Shown piece after piece: positions 50,960 to 63,095 of a stretch of DNA of 64,000 nt. Each line of letters starts with the position of its first letter. Within the stretch, counting starts at the first letter, position 1. A model generated the notes under the pieces. The model saw only the letters and a list, made by a program, of their open reading frames with translations. It did not search any database and was not told the origin of the DNA. The position numbers and the translations under genes were made by a program. Location of the stretch: assembly GCF_032854445.1 (NCBI RefSeq), contig NC_088300.1, forward strand, positions 77,923,966-77,987,965. Reading direction: 5' to 3'. Source of the stretch: Liolophura sinensis. Lineage: Eukaryota; Mollusca; Polyplacophora; Chitonida; Chitonidae.

Positions 50960-51650
50960 TATTTTCATAGAAACAAATGTTTTTCAAAACAGTACTGATA
51001 TTGATTATATGTGTGTCTTGTGTGTTGTCAAGTCACAACAAAATAAACTGTTACCAATAACAAAAACTTCCAAATTAAAAAAAAAATCTTTAGTTCATTT
51101 AACGCACAAATTTCATGTGCTGTACATGTATCTGACTAATGCGTGTGTGCATCCAGATGGCAGGAGGAAAATGTGACGATCTTACACAAGTACTGAGTTA
51201 CCCCCCTTGGCATTATGCTTTCTTTCCGCTTTTTGACACCTTTTGATGTTTATGCTTATATGGATCCAGGGTTTTTTTTTTCAACAATTCTTCACCGTTG
51301 TCAGGTAAGACACAAATGCATATTTTTCTTTATCAAATAATATTTCACAATGAAAACTTTTCCTTTTTTAATGTTTTATCTTCAGAGTTCATGTGAACAA
51401 ATTTTAAGTTCTGAAGGGGCAGCCTATATTTGTCTTAGTCTGGTTCCCTGACGTTTTCTGCCTACCTTGAATGTGACGTCAGGTATATTACAAAACTTAT
51501 GTGCCCTACAATTGGTCACTTATATATAGTAACACGGGCGCAGCGGGGGAAGCCTCTCAACAAGTCTTGTTTTTCAAAATCTGCGCAGTTATATCATGTA
51601 TAACTCATCTGTGCTTGAATATTTCCTTAAACTATTAACTCACATGTAGC
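50960..51650. other. Non-coding stretch without an identified gene
   Basis: T-rich runs; no exon or repeat recognised. Confidence 0.45.
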
Positions 51651-51654
51651 GATA

Positions 51655-52770
51655 GGAAGTGCTCCAAACAGATGTCTTAGTTAGCCCAGCCCCACGACAC
51701 ATGCTTGGATGGCTGTATGATAGGAAGTGCTCTAAACAGATGTCTTAGATAGCCTAGCCCCACAACACATCCTTGCATGGCTGTGTGATAGGGAGTGCTC
51801 CAAACAGATGTCTTAGTTAGCCCAGCCCCACGACACATGCTTGGATGGCTGTATGATAGGAAGTGCTCCAAACAGATTTCTTAGTCAGCCCAGCCCAACG
51901 ACACATCCTTGGATGGCTGTATGATAGGAAGTACTGTAAACAGATGTCTTAGTTATCCCAGCCCCACAACACATCCTTAGATGGCTGTATGATAGGGAGT
52001 GCTCCAAACAGATGTCTTAGCGCAGGACCACGACACATCCTTGGATGGCCGAATGATAGGAAGTGCTCCAAACAGATGTCTTAGTTAGCCCAGCCCCACG
52101 ACACATGCTTGGATGGCTGTGTGATAGGGAGTGCTCCAAACAGATGTCTTAGTTAGCCCAGCCCCACGACACATCCTTGGATGGCTGAATGATAGGGAGT
52201 GCTCCAAACAGATGTCATAGCTAGCCCAGCCCCACGACACATCCTTGGATGGTTGAATGATAGGAAGTGCTCTAAACAGATGTCTCAGATAGCCCAGCCC
52301 CACGACACATCCTTGGATGGCTGAATGATAGGGAGTGCTCCAAACAGATGTCATAGTTAGCCCAGCCCCACGACACATCCTTGGATGGCTGAATGATAGG
52401 AAGTGCTCCAAACAGATGTCTTAGTTAGCCCAGCCCCACAACACATCCTTGGATGGCTGTATGATAGGAAGTGCTGTAAACAGATGTCTTAGTTAGCCCA
52501 GCCCCACGACACATGCTTGGATGGCTGAATGATAGGAAGTGCTCTAAACAGATGTCTTAGATAGCCCAGCACCACAACACATCCTTGGATGGCTGAATGA
52601 TAGGGAGTGCTCCAAACAGATGTCATAGCTAGCCCAGCCCCACGACACATGCTTGGATGGTTGAATGATAGGAAGTGCTCTAAACAGATGTCTTAGTTAG
52701 CCCAGCCCCACAACACATCCTTAGATGGCTGTATGATAGGAAGTGCTTCAAACAGATGTCTTTGTTAGCC
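51655..52770. repeat. 68 bp minisatellite, about 16 units
   Basis: Unit: ccaaacagatgtcttagtta, gcccagccccacgacacatc, cttggatggctgtatgatag, gaagtgct. One unit near 52015 is shortened. Units differ by a few bases. The minus-strand frames at 51677-51871 and 52085-52411 come from the repeat. Confidence 0.93.
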
Positions 52771-53379
52771 TTCATATTGCTCAATTTATCAACCTCTTAA
52801 AAAAGACAGTACTTAAGTAGCACGAGTAGCACAGTTTGCAATCTCAAAAGAACTTCCTTTCAGTCTTGCTTGAGGTCTGTAGTTTCATAGTTTTTGTCGG
52901 GCATGCAACTGGGGTATTATTTATGCACCAGCTTTCACCAAACTCTCATGAATAAGAATAGATGCAGTGGCAGGACTGAAATTTGGTTTCTTCCTGATAT
53001 GTTAATTTGGAATCAACAAAGGAATTTATCTAGTTTTTTGTATAGTTTATATGCGCTTTTCCACTCTCAATCTGGGTGTTGAAAATAGAACAAATTATAG
53101 CTATGGGCTAAACAATGGGAAAATGGCTGTCAGAAAAATTGGTGTTACAGCCAGATGCCTGCAGGCAACGTTTTACCATGATTAAATCTTCTCTTTTCAA
53201 GAGCTATATTTTAGGATACATGATTTCAAAGGAACTCAAAAATGAAGATCATGGTTTCCAGGGAAATGACAAAGTCAGGCCAAAAAAAAAAAAATTTTTT
53301 TTTCTTCCATTACCACTCTAGTTTATGAATATTTTCTCTCAGGGATCAGAGGATTTTGGTTTTAAGGCACATTTAAATC

Positions 53380-53566
53380 TAAGACATCTGTTTAGAGCAC
53401 TCCCTATCACTCAGCCATCCAAGGATGTGTCGTGGGACTGGGCTAACTAAGACATCTGTTTAGAGCACTTCCTATCATTCAGCCATCCAAGGATGTGTCG
53501 TGGGGCTGGACTATCTAAGACATCTGTTTAGAGCACTTCCTATCAGTCAGCTATCCAAGGATATCA
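53380..53566. repeat. Inverted copies of the 68 bp minisatellite, about 2.5 units
   Basis: Starts taagacatctgtttagagca, then ctccctatcactcagccatc and caaggatgtgtcgtgggact, which is the reverse complement of the array at 51655-52770. About 610 bp of unrelated sequence separate the two arms. Confidence 0.9.
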
Positions 53567-53620
53567 AGGCATGAAGGGACGCCACAATGATATAACACCA
53601 AAACTTTACATCCTGAAACT

Positions 53621-53643
53621 CCCCCCCCCCCCCCCCCCCCCCC
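53621..53643. repeat. C homopolymer, 23 bases
   Basis: An uninterrupted run of C, 55 bases after the inverted 68 bp units. Run length is likely to vary and to be prone to assembly error. Confidence 0.95.
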
Positions 53644-53830
53644 TGGGATTAGAAAACTGATGTGTCTAGTGTCTAGTGTCTAGTGAGAGCAGGTGTAATA
53701 ATGTTCGGGAGATGAAGCTTAATTGCTACCACAGTGTGCCTCTCCTAAAAGGACCACTGTGTTTCAAAAATGTCTTCTGAACTCAGACTAAAAGGGAGAT
53801 CACCCAAAGTGCTTGTGTCGCCAACATGTC

Positions 53831-54310
53831 AAGGATGACTCACAACTGGACAAAAGCCCATGTTTCTGTGAAATTATATAACATCTTTTTAAAGTGGAAA
53901 TATTTCACATAGTGCATGCCTATAACAAAAAAGTTACAGTTTACCATTATATGATAATCTGATAGTGAGACGTTGAAAGAATGATAATTGCTAAAGTGTG
54001 AAAAGAATCCAGTGTCTAGAGCATCCTTATATTTGAAAACAATAAAAGAGCAAAAAAAAAAATGATAAATTCCTAATGAAACGTAAAGCTGGAAAAAAAT
54101 TCTCAAACAGCCAGCATGTACCTTGCCAGGACTTGGCAGAAGTTTGAATTCAAAACATATCAGACACTGATTCAACTGGTTTTATTCAGAAGTTAAAACG
54201 GCTGGATTGTTGTTAAAAGATGGTAAAAGACTCACAACTGGGCAGGTGAAGGCTTCTGAAAGATTATGTAAAATATCTTTTTAAAGAGGAAATTTCTGCA
54301 TATAGTACGT
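53831..54310. repeat. Diverged direct duplication, about 90 bp, copies near 53831 and 54228
   Basis: Both copies share gactcacaactgg, a tctgaaa/tctgtgaaa word, atctttttaaag and ggaaatatttc-like sequence in the same order. They differ at many positions. Confidence 0.6.
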
Positions 54311-54314
54311 CATT

Positions 54315-55470
54315 ATAAAGCAAATTGATTACTCCAGCAGAAGTGAGTTATCTGCTAAAACTGTATTGAGTGCCTGGCTGTTAATAGCCATTTTAAATGG
54401 CTATGTGACCTACTTTGTGGTTTTGAAACGTAATGAAATTCTGACATTGAAGTTCTCCAGAAAACTTTATACTTCCATTCTCCAGAAAACCTTATACTTC
54501 CATTACTGTCATCAACCTTTGTAATCTAAGAAGGGCATAAAAAAGAACTTTGAGTGATACCAGCACGGTCTTCACTGAAACCATTTCCATGGAATTAGCA
54601 ATTGTAAATGTGCGACAAGATATCTGAGAGACAGGATCAGTAAAAATAATTTGGATGGATAAACAAATAATTTCACAAATGTTGACTTCCCTCCCACATG
54701 TTCTACCGTGCTGAAAAGGGGAACTGTTAAGATGAGGTTGCTGTCACAAGGTACAGTTGCCACAAATCAACGAATAACCTTGCATCAACATTTGGGAACA
54801 GTGTCTGTAACTACTAAAGGCATCATCTGAAGTGAGCCCGAAGATCAAGCCAAGTGAAGAGAGGTCTGTAGGTAATGTTAAATTCATTTAACCATCGTAA
54901 TCGTGAGACAGAATAAGTATGGCTGGCGAACTTTTGGTTTTTCACATCACAGCACGCTTATGATTTTCACAGCCTTATTACACATACTCATCATCAATCT
55001 TTCAAACAGTCTTTTCTTTCTCTTTCACTCCTAGCCTAAGTTGGTGCAGGAACCCGAAGGCGAAGGCCCAACAATGTTTAGCATCACGGTATCCCAGCAA
55101 TCACGCGCAAATGAGCGATCATCTCAGGCTGTTTGTGCATGTATTCTCGCTGCAACTTTCAGTTTCACAAGACTTAGTTGAAAGTAAATTGATGTTTTGT
55201 GATGGAAAGGGTTGACTTGACACTTGCTTGACACTTTACTCAGTACTTATCATTCACAAGCACTGTTCTGTTCAATCTGTTTTTTTTTTCCTTTTTTTTT
55301 TTGGTGCCAGTTAGGTAAAAACAGCATGCATAAATAGGTTGTTTATCACTTCAGCCGTAGGTCCACAACATCAGTGGTATCGTTTAGACAAGGTACAAAT
55401 CTCGAATTGTTTTTCACTTCTACAATAAAATGTTTTTAGTAACCTTATATTTATGTACCGCTGTCGTGGG
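54315..55470. other. Non-coding stretch without an identified gene
   Basis: A 25 bp doublet (ctccagaaaactttatactt) lies near 54455-54505. Nothing else recognised. Confidence 0.45.
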
Positions 55471-55625
55471 CACAACTTAACAAATATCTCGTGCGCACAA
55501 CTTAACAAATATCTCATGCGCACAACTTAACAAATATCTCATGCGCACAACTTAACAAATATCTTGTGCGCACAACTTAACAAATATCTCGTGTACACGA
55601 CTTAACAAAGATCTCGTGCGTACAA
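55471..55625. repeat. 25 bp tandem repeat, six units
   Basis: Units of cacaacttaacaaatatctc plus gtgcg or atgcg recur exactly every 25 bp from 55471 to about 55620; the last unit is diverged. Confidence 0.95.
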
Positions 55626-55629
55626 CATA

Positions 55630-58600
55630 AATGTGCATTTCTAATGGTCAGTTATATTGTCAGCATGACTTACTTAAAAAAAAAAACATAAGACACTTTG
55701 AAAGTTGGGCATCTGTCTTTTTTTTCCATTTAAATTTTCTACTAACCATGTCACTTTTATGGCTCCACAAAAAGTAGAGTTATTTTTTTTTCTTCTATTT
55801 ACATTTTCTTCTTCCAACCACATCGCTTTTAACGCTCAGTACTTTCCATCTCCAACAGTATGTGCTGTATATAAATGCACTCAAGGGCTGATTGCAAAAA
55901 GATAAATTATGGAAAGAACCATGCACCAAGCTCTCCTTCCCACCACATAAACATATAAGCCAGAAAATCATATGACGTATCTTACTGGTAGGAGTTCACA
56001 GCCTGTATTTTGAAGTATAGGACCTATGTGTTCACTGGGTTTAACATATTTGTGTCACACATATAATGGAAAGTACATCCCATTCTTTTTATTCTCAAAT
56101 TATAAGTGTTTGTGGGCAAGCTGAGAGGTAAGAGACAAAGTTGACACCACTTTGGGACTGTGGCCATTGTTTAGAAAGGACTTATGGGACATGCCATGAA
56201 TCGGTGTATAGTTTACCACTGGTTCCCCCTGTGGATAACATACTCCGCCAGCCCAATATAAAGAGAGGAGATGAAGTAGCCACCTGGGGTAGTGTCATTA
56301 TCTAAGGAAAACTTCAGACGGATTGCTAAACTTTATTTTTCCCTTCAGTTTACAACTGAGAAACTGTAGGGTAACACCGGTTGTAAGCCATCCATCCGTT
56401 GGCCCTAAGATTCATGGCATTTTACTTTAGGACATATCAATATCTAAACCCCCCAATGACACCGTTACTCAGGCAAGCATTGCTTTTTAAGTCTTATTGA
56501 GATATTAAAGTTAGACATTTTGCTGTGAGTAGTGAGCATTAAGTGAGGTTGAACAATGAACATCTCACAAACCCTCCATCAATATGAAATATTCGCTCAA
56601 ACTTAACCATCGTGTAGATGAATAACTTCCGAATTTTATCCAGGCACCTACCCACAAATTTGTATTTGTATCGCTTCGCTAACCACAACTCGCGTTTGTA
56701 CGAAGAGAGTCTCATAGAAGAATTGATCTACTGCACTGCGATGGCCAAAATGACGCCAGTCATTTTTTATGCACTGATCTTCGTAGATTAGGAATCCTTC
56801 AGTTTACAGTGGAGACGATTATCAATATCATGAACAACTACAACAAAGTATTCCAAGATCTGGCAAATTTTCTTACCCGTTGCTATAGGTTTAACAACGT
56901 TCTTTTTTTCTTTCTTTCTTTTCTCGTGGTCTACAAATATCTTCTCAACTTTATACTAAAATCTGGCATTTGGCGTAAATCATCCAATTTAAGGTGGCTA
57001 CACGCCATTACAAATTTACCCCCAACACCCTGCAACCTGGGGCTACTTGACAGATGTACAATGTGTATGTAGGCTATACACTACGTTCAGTCTTAGGCTT
57101 TGCCTACTTTATATAATCTTACATAAGTATTTCAATTTTATTTAGGTCTTACTTATAGATGTAATCCATGCCAAGATTCATGTATGAATGTGTATGAATG
57201 AAACAACCAGCTTCTAGATGAAACTTCAATTGTGAATTCTGAACACAGGACTTAAATTAATAGCTGACACTGACAGTGACGGCGGCGGGCATGCTAAATC
57301 AATGGCTTGTCGTTGTTGTTGCACAACCATGCCGTCGAAACATAACGATTAAAGTATTTACTTCATTTTTAACTGCAAAAACTAATTGAAACATCTAGAA
57401 AATGTTCTATTATACCATACCTCTAAGCGCAAAACACGTTTCTTGCTTGCACCAATCTTCAGCCCAGCGTGCAAAAAAGGCAGACGCCACCCATTTGACG
57501 GAGTCTAGGAACAGCAGGGCCTGTTTGATCTTGATTCCCGAGGAGGCTGGCTGTCAATCTTGTAGCGCAACAACAGTGATCTCCCTTTGACCAGTGCTAA
57601 TCTCACTTTTCGACCAAGCTGCTGTTATGAAATTATCTAAAAAAAAAAATGATTATATGCATTATGATGTGTAACTACATTAGAACTTCTTTTTGGCTAG
57701 ACGCAAAACACTAAATCTAGACTATTACATCAATATGCATGCAGCATATAATGCAACACGTGCTGACTGCCGCAGGTGGAAAAAAACTGCAATGCTATTT
57801 AATCAGGCATCGTCTGGAGCCAATGTATGATACGTATTGTTCTCCATTCAGTCACAGTGAAATATTAAAGTTTATCATCACGTTCGGCTGAAGTACCTAT
57901 TTTTATTTTGTCTTATTCTTTTATTTTATTTATTTTAATGAACGGCATTTGGGATTACATGTAAACTGTTACCATTCCTACTGTCGAGATATAGAGCTCT
58001 ACGTACACTGAGGTATACCCGCGAGCATGAAGTGTATGACTTGCCCGACAGCGGTTCCATGTAGAGCATAGAACAAGTAGAACAAGAACAAACTGTGGCA
58101 CGACAACGAACGAAAAGTGTGCATATATGTTCTGTTTATGCCTGCAGTACACTTCAACTGCATTTCATAGATTATTGACGGGGCTCGGAGAACAATTATG
58201 AAAGATCACGCTGTTCTTTCTTGGCAGTCTACCCATGCATCTACCTCAATGGTCTGAGCAAGGGTAGGGAGTGGGCCTACATCGGGTGATTTGAACCCAC
58301 CTGTGCAATGATGTTGTTTCTAAGTTGCTCGAAAACAACGATATGGGCCATATTAAGATTTTACACAAATAATTTTACTCAGGCAATGCAGTTTTGTGTA
58401 ATGTCTAGATAAAGTATACAATGGTGGCGGGGTGGGGGGGGGGGGGGGGTTGATACTGGCGAAGTGAAACATTTGTGGACTAAATTGATAAACAATATAC
58501 ATGTAATGGTTAAAGGGTCTTGATGTGTATTTTTAGTACTTATCGGTTCTCTGTATTTCTAATCATCTAAATAATCTCAAACAACAGTGAGCACACTCGT

Positions 58601-59360
58601 GATTTCGCTTTTTTCATTTTTTTTTTCTTCGTCTTCTTTTCTTTTGCCATTCTTTTCCCTCACTCAGTAGTAACTTCCATGAAGCAGCCCGGCCCTCATC
58701 ATTCATGTCTCCATCTGCAAAGAGTTCTCTGTTGTTTTCGTTCATTTTGAAGTCAGCACCTGCATGAGGGAGAGCGAGCGATTTTGTTTCTGACGTCGAA
58801 AGGTAACAGTTATACCTACTCATAGAACTTCTCGTAGATGACGTGTGCATTTATTTATCTGGTTGGAAGAAGTAGCGGACAGGAGAGCTCAGGATGTGTT
58901 AAATAACAAACTGTTTGCGTGAAAAAGAAAATTTGTTATACACAAAGATTTTTTTCTTGTAAATAACAATTACTTATCTCGCAAAAAAAAAAAATTAATA
59001 ATGTTAACTTACTCCCTAAATAAGGTTTTTATTTTGCAACTGTAGCAGTTAATAAGCAAAAAGTCTTTGAAATTGCCATTTTTGTGTATGTTGTAAGTGT
59101 AAAAAACTTTTCCCTGTGACACTTTCTTCTTATTTTCTTCGTGAATGTATTTTGCATTTTACATTCAAAAACAAGCGTCTTCCAGTTAACCACGAGTGTA
59201 ACAAACCCAACTGAACGTTTCGAATGTCGATGTGCACCGTGCGACCCTCGTATGTGACCTGAAGAATGCATCAAATCTCCCTTACTGGAGAGTTTGCTGA
59301 GACTGACGCGTTCTTGACCCAATTGACGACTTGCCTTGTGATTCTGGTTTTCACACAAGC
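55630..59360. other. Non-coding stretch before the right-hand gene
   Basis: No confirmed exon. A minus-strand open segment at about 57415-57560 ends in an AG|GTATGG donor word, and another lies at 58614-58850; neither has a recognisable domain. A G-run is at 58434-58449. CpG content rises towards 59.4 kb. Confidence 0.4.
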
Positions 59361-59362
59361 GT

Positions 59363-59370
59363 TATAAATA
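59363..59370 (+). promoter_or_regulatory. TATA-box-like word before the right-hand gene
   Basis: TATAAATA lies 70-77 bases upstream of the ATG at 59440. A start about 30 bases downstream would leave a leader of some 45 nt. It is a plausible core promoter, but AT-rich words are common here. Confidence 0.35.
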
Positions 59371-59439
59371 TGCATTTGGAAAAATCTCACAACGCGGAGA
59401 ATACATCTACGTTCATTTACACCACAAGTGGAAGTCAAC

Positions 59440-59451
59440 ATGGCCGACGGG
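59440..59451 (+). CDS. First coding exon (MADG) of the right-hand gene
   Basis: Four codons, then GTAAGA. The upstream 150 bases contain CpG-rich segments (acgcgttcttg, aacgcggag) and the TATA-like word. Such a short first coding exon is easily missed by gene finders. Confidence 0.5.
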
Positions 59452-62400
59452 GTAAGACAAAAATGACTTATGTTGCATTTCTAAACGACTTTTATTCTGT
59501 AACGTGTTCAGTAATGCCTTACATTATGAACAACTCACACAAGTATCATTGAGATGTGTGTTTTTAAAGATTTTTACGTTTAGTGACAATGTTGTCTTTG
59601 AAGACACTTCGTTGCTTGAACTGGGAGGTGTGCACTTACTTCTTTTTTTTTTGGAAATGTGTTAATATGATGTATAAAATATATCAGGCTATCTTGTCAT
59701 GACGAAGAGTCCAGTATGAGGTGCCATTCCACCGAATCTTTTGGCTTGTTGTTATATAGCAAATGTACTTTACAAGGCTTGACTTATAGTTACTTATCCT
59801 TTAACTACTCGCGATTTCCCGAGGAGTTGGTCACTTTATTAGGCTATAAATTACACAATTTACAATATAAACAGCGTCGGTAATACATGTTTTATTCTTT
59901 TTACCAAGACTTTCATTAGTTTTTGTTTTGTTGTTTTTTTTTTCGTTCATGAAACAACACAAAAATGAGTGAATATAATATGAATATTAGGCCTAAATAT
60001 CCAATATAAAGTGAGAACAGAAGCGCAGGGGTGGCCCATGAACTCTGACAACTTGTGCTGTTTTTGGTCCTAAGGGAATGCATGACGATAGCATAAGCCT
60101 TTCATGGCTTCATGGCTGTAAGGTTTAGAGCAAGCACCATCATAAAAAAAGATTTCTATACCTGCTAAAGCGAATGTCATACTGTGATGGTCCATCGGGA
60201 TTAATGATATTGTCTGGAAGCTGGTGATCACATGATCTCTTTAGTAACAGACGCCATGAATGAAAAAAATGTCCTCTTAACCTTATAGCATAGAAAACAG
60301 CTTTTTTTTTTTTAGTCCCAGTCAGTGATAGTGTATTCGTTGCATGTTTTTTTACAATATTCAGCTTTCAAGATAGTCAAGGATTTCGGTAGAACTATAC
60401 AACCAGGGCTAACTGACTGCTGACATACTGGCCAGCATAGGCCCTTTTCCCTGTGCTTCAACATGGGAAAACCATTTTGTCCCCACCCCCGCTAAGGCCA
60501 TGCTTGTGGTCTCCAATTTCCAGGCTGTCTTACAGAATGCATGCATCTTCCATATTGTATGTCTTGTACATATTTATTGTACTGTCACATATAGTTATAG
60601 TTTAATCATTTCCATAGCAACTAGTAACAGCAGATAGCCATCAGTGATGTATGTTGTATGTGTCACAAATGTACAGTAGACTTCCAAAATTAATGAATGT
60701 TCATGCAAGTGCTGAAAACTTCATCTTTGTCATATGTTTCAGCATATATTCATGTGTCTCACGTGTATCATCTAGTGTCTTTTTGAAATCAGTTTTGTTA
60801 TATTTGCATGTACATGCACATACTGCTCATACACTTCACACCACTTGGGTGGCGTAATGGTTAGAGTGTCTGCCTCGAAGATGGGAGACCTAAGGGATCA
60901 GACCCGGGTTGGGTCATAACAAAGATGTTAAAAATGGTACTTGCTGCCGCCTCGCTTGGCGCTCAGCAGTGAGAGGTTAGAGCAAGGAAAGATGACTTGT
61001 TGGCCTGGTGTCATGTCTGTTGTCTTCAGCATGATACTTCAGTAGGAGCAGCACTTTGGCAGGATGGACTTGCTATGCCACAAGAAGACATGATATATGT
61101 GCACACACCTTATGATTCCTTGTCGTCATAAGTCTAAAAAATTAAGTATGACGTTAAACCCCAAGCATACATACATACATACATAAATGTATGTTGGAAA
61201 AATCAGTTGTACAATGTAATAGCAACGATTACTCTAACATCTGGGGCTGATTCCATAAAGTCATTTCTGACTGAAGGTCATAGACCTTCCTTTTTGGGCC
61301 CTATAGATTCAAATCTTGACAACCTCAACTACTCACAAATGTGCAGCAATTGTTTTTGCACGCTTCACGTGTGCACATGGGGTTGACGTTTAGATGGTCA
61401 AAAAAAAAAAAAAAAAAAAAAAACCCTTGCAGTCACAGCATTAATTTCTTGTCATTTTAAAAGCATCTGGCACTTCATACTTTGTACTTCACTCAGCAGT
61501 TAGCTTTCAAAACAACATCGTTGTCCACCTTTGCGTGCTGAGGTGTTCTATAGATTGGAATACCTAAATAATTTGATGTATTTTTACATAATGTCAGAAT
61601 TTCTATAGACATCGTGAATTACGTACCAATTTGGGCCAATTACGTAGATGGCAACAGGTGGTGAGTAGCTCAGAGCAGGCCTTGTTTTCGAATTCAACTG
61701 AGATTTTCTGAGGAAAGATGGAATAAAGGTCACTGTCAATGGTTGCAAAAGGTGCATAAATGTCTTAGCTTGCGGACATACCATGTATTAAGTGGATTTG
61801 GATGCTAAGTATTGCATATGCAGCAAGATTTGCCGATGGGGTAGCTGAATACTGATACATTGTCATAATCGGTTGCACAATCGTCCGGGCTAAGGGTCGC
61901 AGCCACCTCCGCGTATTAGTAAATATAAGCCATCCTTAGACCAGATTTTCAGAAATTGTGTGTCTCGAAAGGGCGCCCATCACCTGTATAAACAGAATGT
62001 CATTTCAAACTATCGACAAGGAAAAAATATATCAAATGAAGTCAAACAAATTGGCATCTGTAAAAACAGGAAAAAAGAATTTCTTTTTGAAGGGTCATCA
62101 AACATATAATATTTTAATTTTGGCCTTACTCAGGTACAGTGATATTTTGCTGATCAGGGATATGTTTTTGTGATAGTAGTTCTGTTCTTAACCATTTAAT
62201 AGGGTAATGAAGGTGGTGGAAGTTTTGTGCAATGTCTGCAGGTTTAGTATGTTTTGTTCAGTGTACTGTGTTCAATAAACAGTTACCGGTGTGGATAGCA
62301 CAGTTGGTAGAGCGTCTGCTTCGGGAGCTGTAGATCCAGATCAATCCTGGGTCAAGTCACAACTAAGACTTTAAAAGAGGAAATTGTAACTTCCTCGCTT

Positions 62401-63095
62401 GGCGTTCAGCATGAAGGGGATAGTGCAACAACTGGTTGACCCGTATCAGTATAATGGCTTGGGCGGGGAGGCTTATTTGTCTTCGGTAAGCCATCTCAGT
62501 GAAGCAGCACAAGATAAAAGAGTGTTGGAAATCCGTCCTGCACATTACATACAGCCGAAGGATTTCTTCGTCATCATGACTGAAAAATTGTTGAGTATGA
62601 TGTTAAACCCCAAACACTCACTCACTCATTGAACAGTTAACGGTCATTTGCAAAAAATGTTATAAAATCACAAGTGCAATAAAGTGACTACAGAACCTTA
62701 CAAATTTTTATTTTTTGTAGATTCAACATTTTTTGAAAGTGCTCTTTTTTTCTATGAGGCTTTGAAGCAAATATAGCTCCTGTAAGGAAGGGAGGAAAGT
62801 GCACAAATTTGAAGTTGCCCTGTATTCTGCCTACTCGTATATTCTGGCTGGGAAATACACTATTAGTGCTTTGTGTGTATCATTTATAGCACAGCTGAAT
62901 AACCCATATTTATTCGTTTATTTGCCCATTTCAGTAATGAAGTATAACAACAGTAACTTAATGTTTGATATCCTCACCTGTTACTCCATAAAATAAACAG
63001 AAGCTGTGATTGATTTGGGAGTTTTTTTTCTCAGGTAAAATCGGCAATTTACCAGATTCATCCCTATCAGAATGGAAATCAAAGCACTTTACTTG
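59440..63095 (+). CDS. 5' part of an unrecognised gene, first two coding exons (partial)
   Basis: Exon 1 (59440-59451) is ATGGCCGACGGG, Met-Ala-Asp-Gly, in a good start context (AAC before, G after), with donor GGG|GTAAGA. Exon 2 (63035-63095) follows an acceptor with a strong T-run (GTTTTTTTTCTCAG|GTAAAA). It encodes 20 residues starting VKSAIYQIHPY and ending QSTLL plus one base, with donor CTTG|GTGAGA. Exon 1 ends in phase 0 and exon 2 is open only in that frame, so the join gives MADGVKSAIYQ and onward. The gene continues beyond the window: I find no credible third exon before 64000. I do not recognise the protein and give no function. Intron 1 is about 3.6 kb and contains two family B SINEs. 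Confidence 0.55.
60841..61184 (+). mobile_element. tRNA-derived SINE, family B, near full length
   Basis: The head reads gggtggcgtaatggttagag tgtctgcctcgaag, an A-box-like start of a tRNA, then gggatcagacccgggttggg as the B-box region. The body contains cgcctcgcttggcgctcagc, catgatacttcagtaggagc and a tail tatgacgttaaaccccaagc followed by (CATA)n. Body and tail words recur in the copy at 62290. I see no clear target duplication. Confidence 0.85.
61400..61423. repeat. A homopolymer, 24 bases
   Basis: An uninterrupted A-run between the two family B SINEs. No SINE or LINE body is recognisable upstream of it. Confidence 0.95.
62290..62631 (+). mobile_element. tRNA-derived SINE, family B, with target duplication
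   Basis: The head is tgtggatagcacagttggta gagcgtctgcttcgg, with a B-box-like agatccagatcaatcc. The body has ttcctcgcttggcgttcagc and atagtgcaacaactggttga; the tail is tatgatgttaaaccccaaac with (ACTC)n. It is flanked by 12 bp repeats that match at 11 positions (aacagttaccgg at 62278-62289, aacagttaacgg at 62632-62643). Confidence 0.88.
63035..63095 (+). CDS. Second coding exon of the right-hand gene
   Basis: 61 nt between a strong acceptor and a GTGAGA donor, open in the phase set by exon 1. It encodes VKSAIYQIHPY followed by QNGNQSTLL, then the first base of a glycine or other G-starting codon. No domain is recognisable in so short a piece. Confidence 0.55.

Larger units (their letters stand above)
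59452..63034 (+). other. Intron 1 of the right-hand gene
   Basis: GT...AG bounded. It carries two SINE family B copies (60841-61184 and 62290-62631), an A-run of 24 at 61400-61423 and otherwise AT-rich sequence with no exon seen. Confidence 0.5.

Noticed and set aside
52085-52411. 108-codon minus-strand frame
   Set aside because: Derived from the 68 bp minisatellite.
58614-58850. 78-codon minus-strand frame near the right-hand promoter, considered as a divergent gene
   Set aside because: It ends in a low-complexity Lys/Arg run from a T-rich stretch and has no recognised motif.
60841-60915. Possible tRNA gene
   Set aside because: A- and B-box words are present, but the body continues into SINE sequence with a retroposon tail; the same holds at 62290. 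It is a tRNA-derived SINE head.
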